A stretch of 16,005 bases of DNA from Marinilabiliales bacterium (GTDB lineage Bacteria > Bacteroidota > Bacteroidia > Bacteroidales > BM523): positions 1-16,005 of the forward strand of contig PKSZ01000267.1 in assembly GCA_002869425.1 (NCBI GenBank), given 5' to 3'. The notes beneath the pieces were generated by a model. That model had not been told where the DNA came from and searched no databases. It worked only from the letters and a program-made list of their open reading frames with translations. The position numbers were made by a program, and so were the translations under genes. The first letter of the stretch is position 1. The number at the start of each line of letters is the position of its first letter. Shown piece after piece: positions 15,332 through 16,005 of the stretch.

Positions 15332-16005
15332 TCATATTTTAAAGTACATGTCGGTGATGAGAAAAGCTGCAAAAACAATGCTCGCTATCCCGTTTAATGT
15401 AAAGAAAGCCATGTTTACTTTCGACAAATCGTTGGGTTTTACAATTAAGTGCTGATATATCAATAAAATAAAAAATATTCCGGCGCCAATCCATGCCAGA
15501 ATTCCTTGTGCAGAAAAGTAAACAACTACAAAGATTAGTATGGCAGTAATTGTATGTGATAAAACGGATATAGTAAGAGCTCCTTTTTGACCTAATCTAA
15601 CTGGAATTGATTTTAATTTTTGATGATTATCAAAAGAATAATCCTGTAGGGCATATATGATATCGAAACCAGCTGTCCAGGTTAGCACAGCAATGGAAAG
15701 TAAAATCGGAAGCACGTCAAAATGACCTGTTACAGAAAGATATGCACCAATAGGTGCTAGAGATAATCCTAAGCCCAGAATAAAATGGCATAGCGCTGTA
15801 AAGCGTTTGGTGAAACTATAACCCAGAACTACCAATAGAGCAATGGGCGATAAAGCAAATACCAGCCAGTTAATAAGTCCTGCAGCTACAACGAAAAGAA
15901 TGGAGTTGATAGCAACAAAAATAAGAGCATTGGAACTTTTGATAATCCCACTTGGAATTTCTCTGACAGCAGTTCTGGGATTTTTTTTGTCAATATCTTT
16001 ATCAA
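15332..16005 (-). CDS. UbiA-family aromatic prenyltransferase, 5' end outside window
   Basis: The visible frame covers 223 codons, ends with TGA at 15334-15332 and is open to the right edge. It carries the first Asp-rich motif, DKDIDKKNPRTAVRE, at the window edge, and the second, DIIYALQDYSFD, in mid-protein. UbiA enzymes use these to bind Mg-diphosphate of the polyprenyl donor. The segment GYSFTKRFTALCHFILG and then SLAPIGAYLSVTG resembles the 4-hydroxybenzoate and futalosine-pathway (MqnP-like) branch rather than MenA. Several hydrophobic helices are visible. By family length (about 285-295 aa) some 60-70 N-terminal residues are missing. The enzyme would attach a polyprenyl tail to an aromatic acid for quinone synthesis in the inner membrane. 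The exact substrate cannot be read here, so no symbol is given. A shorter reading from the TTG at 15835 is wrong, because the first Asp-rich motif lies upstream of it in the same frame. Confidence 0.9.
   Translation of the reverse strand, partial: DKDIDKKNPRTAVREIPSGIIKSSNALIFVAINSILFVVAAGLINWLVFALSPIALLVVLGYSFTKRFTALCHFILGLGLSLAPIGAYLSVTGHFDVLPILLSIAVLTWTAGFDIIYALQDYSFDNHQKLKSIPVRLGQKGALTISVLSHTITAILIFVVVYFSAQGILAWIGAGIFFILLIYQHLIVKPNDLSKVNMAFFTLNGIASIVFAAFLITDMYFKI

Noticed and set aside
15332..16005. MenA (1,4-dihydroxy-2-naphthoate prenyltransferase) as the identity of the UbiA-family gene
   Set aside because: The DKDIDKKNPRTAVRE and TKRFTALCHFILG segments fit the 4-hydroxybenzoate/MqnP-like branch better. 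The N-terminus is missing, so no final assignment was made.

Overview
The window comes from an AT-rich member of the Bacteroidota. The evidence is a very large secreted repeat protein with Ig/PKD-like modules, a signal peptide ending in the Ser-Tyr-Ser-Gln style common in this phylum, start codons without a clear Shine-Dalgarno sequence, and a fused SpmA-SpmB membrane protein of the kind found in non-sporulating Bacteroidota. All three genes lie on the minus strand. In transcription order they are a UbiA-family prenyltransferase (5' end off the window), the SpmA/SpmB-type membrane protein, and one giant gene that fills positions 1-13784 and runs off the left edge.

The giant gene is open for 4594 codons with no stop inside the window. 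In protein order it encodes: a signal peptide; an IgGFc-binding-type N-terminal domain (about residues 22-459); 44 tandem Ig/PKD-like units of 86-90 residues (positions 747-12404); and at least three PKD domains (positions 3-746). The end of the protein, where a type IX secretion sorting domain would be expected, is outside the window. I numbered the units R1-R44 by their conserved Trp. All 44 Trp codons fall in one reading frame, together with the start codon and the last PKD domain, so the gene is intact here.

The array has a higher-order structure. R2-R10 and R11-R19 look like two copies of a nine-unit block (about 2.38 kb). From R23 to R44 the units instead follow a five-unit period of 1332-1338 bp. 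Each unit carries two Cys, giving 84 of the 88 expected in the array. The four losses fall at matching places in the two nine-unit copies: the first Cys of one unit and the second Cys of the next. This points to block duplication and to a testable disulfide topology.

The likely role of the giant protein is a fibrous surface adhesin or matrix protein. That is inferred from architecture only; no ligand can be read from the sequence. The other two genes are ordinary housekeeping or membrane genes. The gaps between genes (13785-13968 and 15250-15331) hold no RNA gene, clear promoter or convincing terminator that I could find. I saw no mobile element, tRNA, rRNA or CRISPR array.
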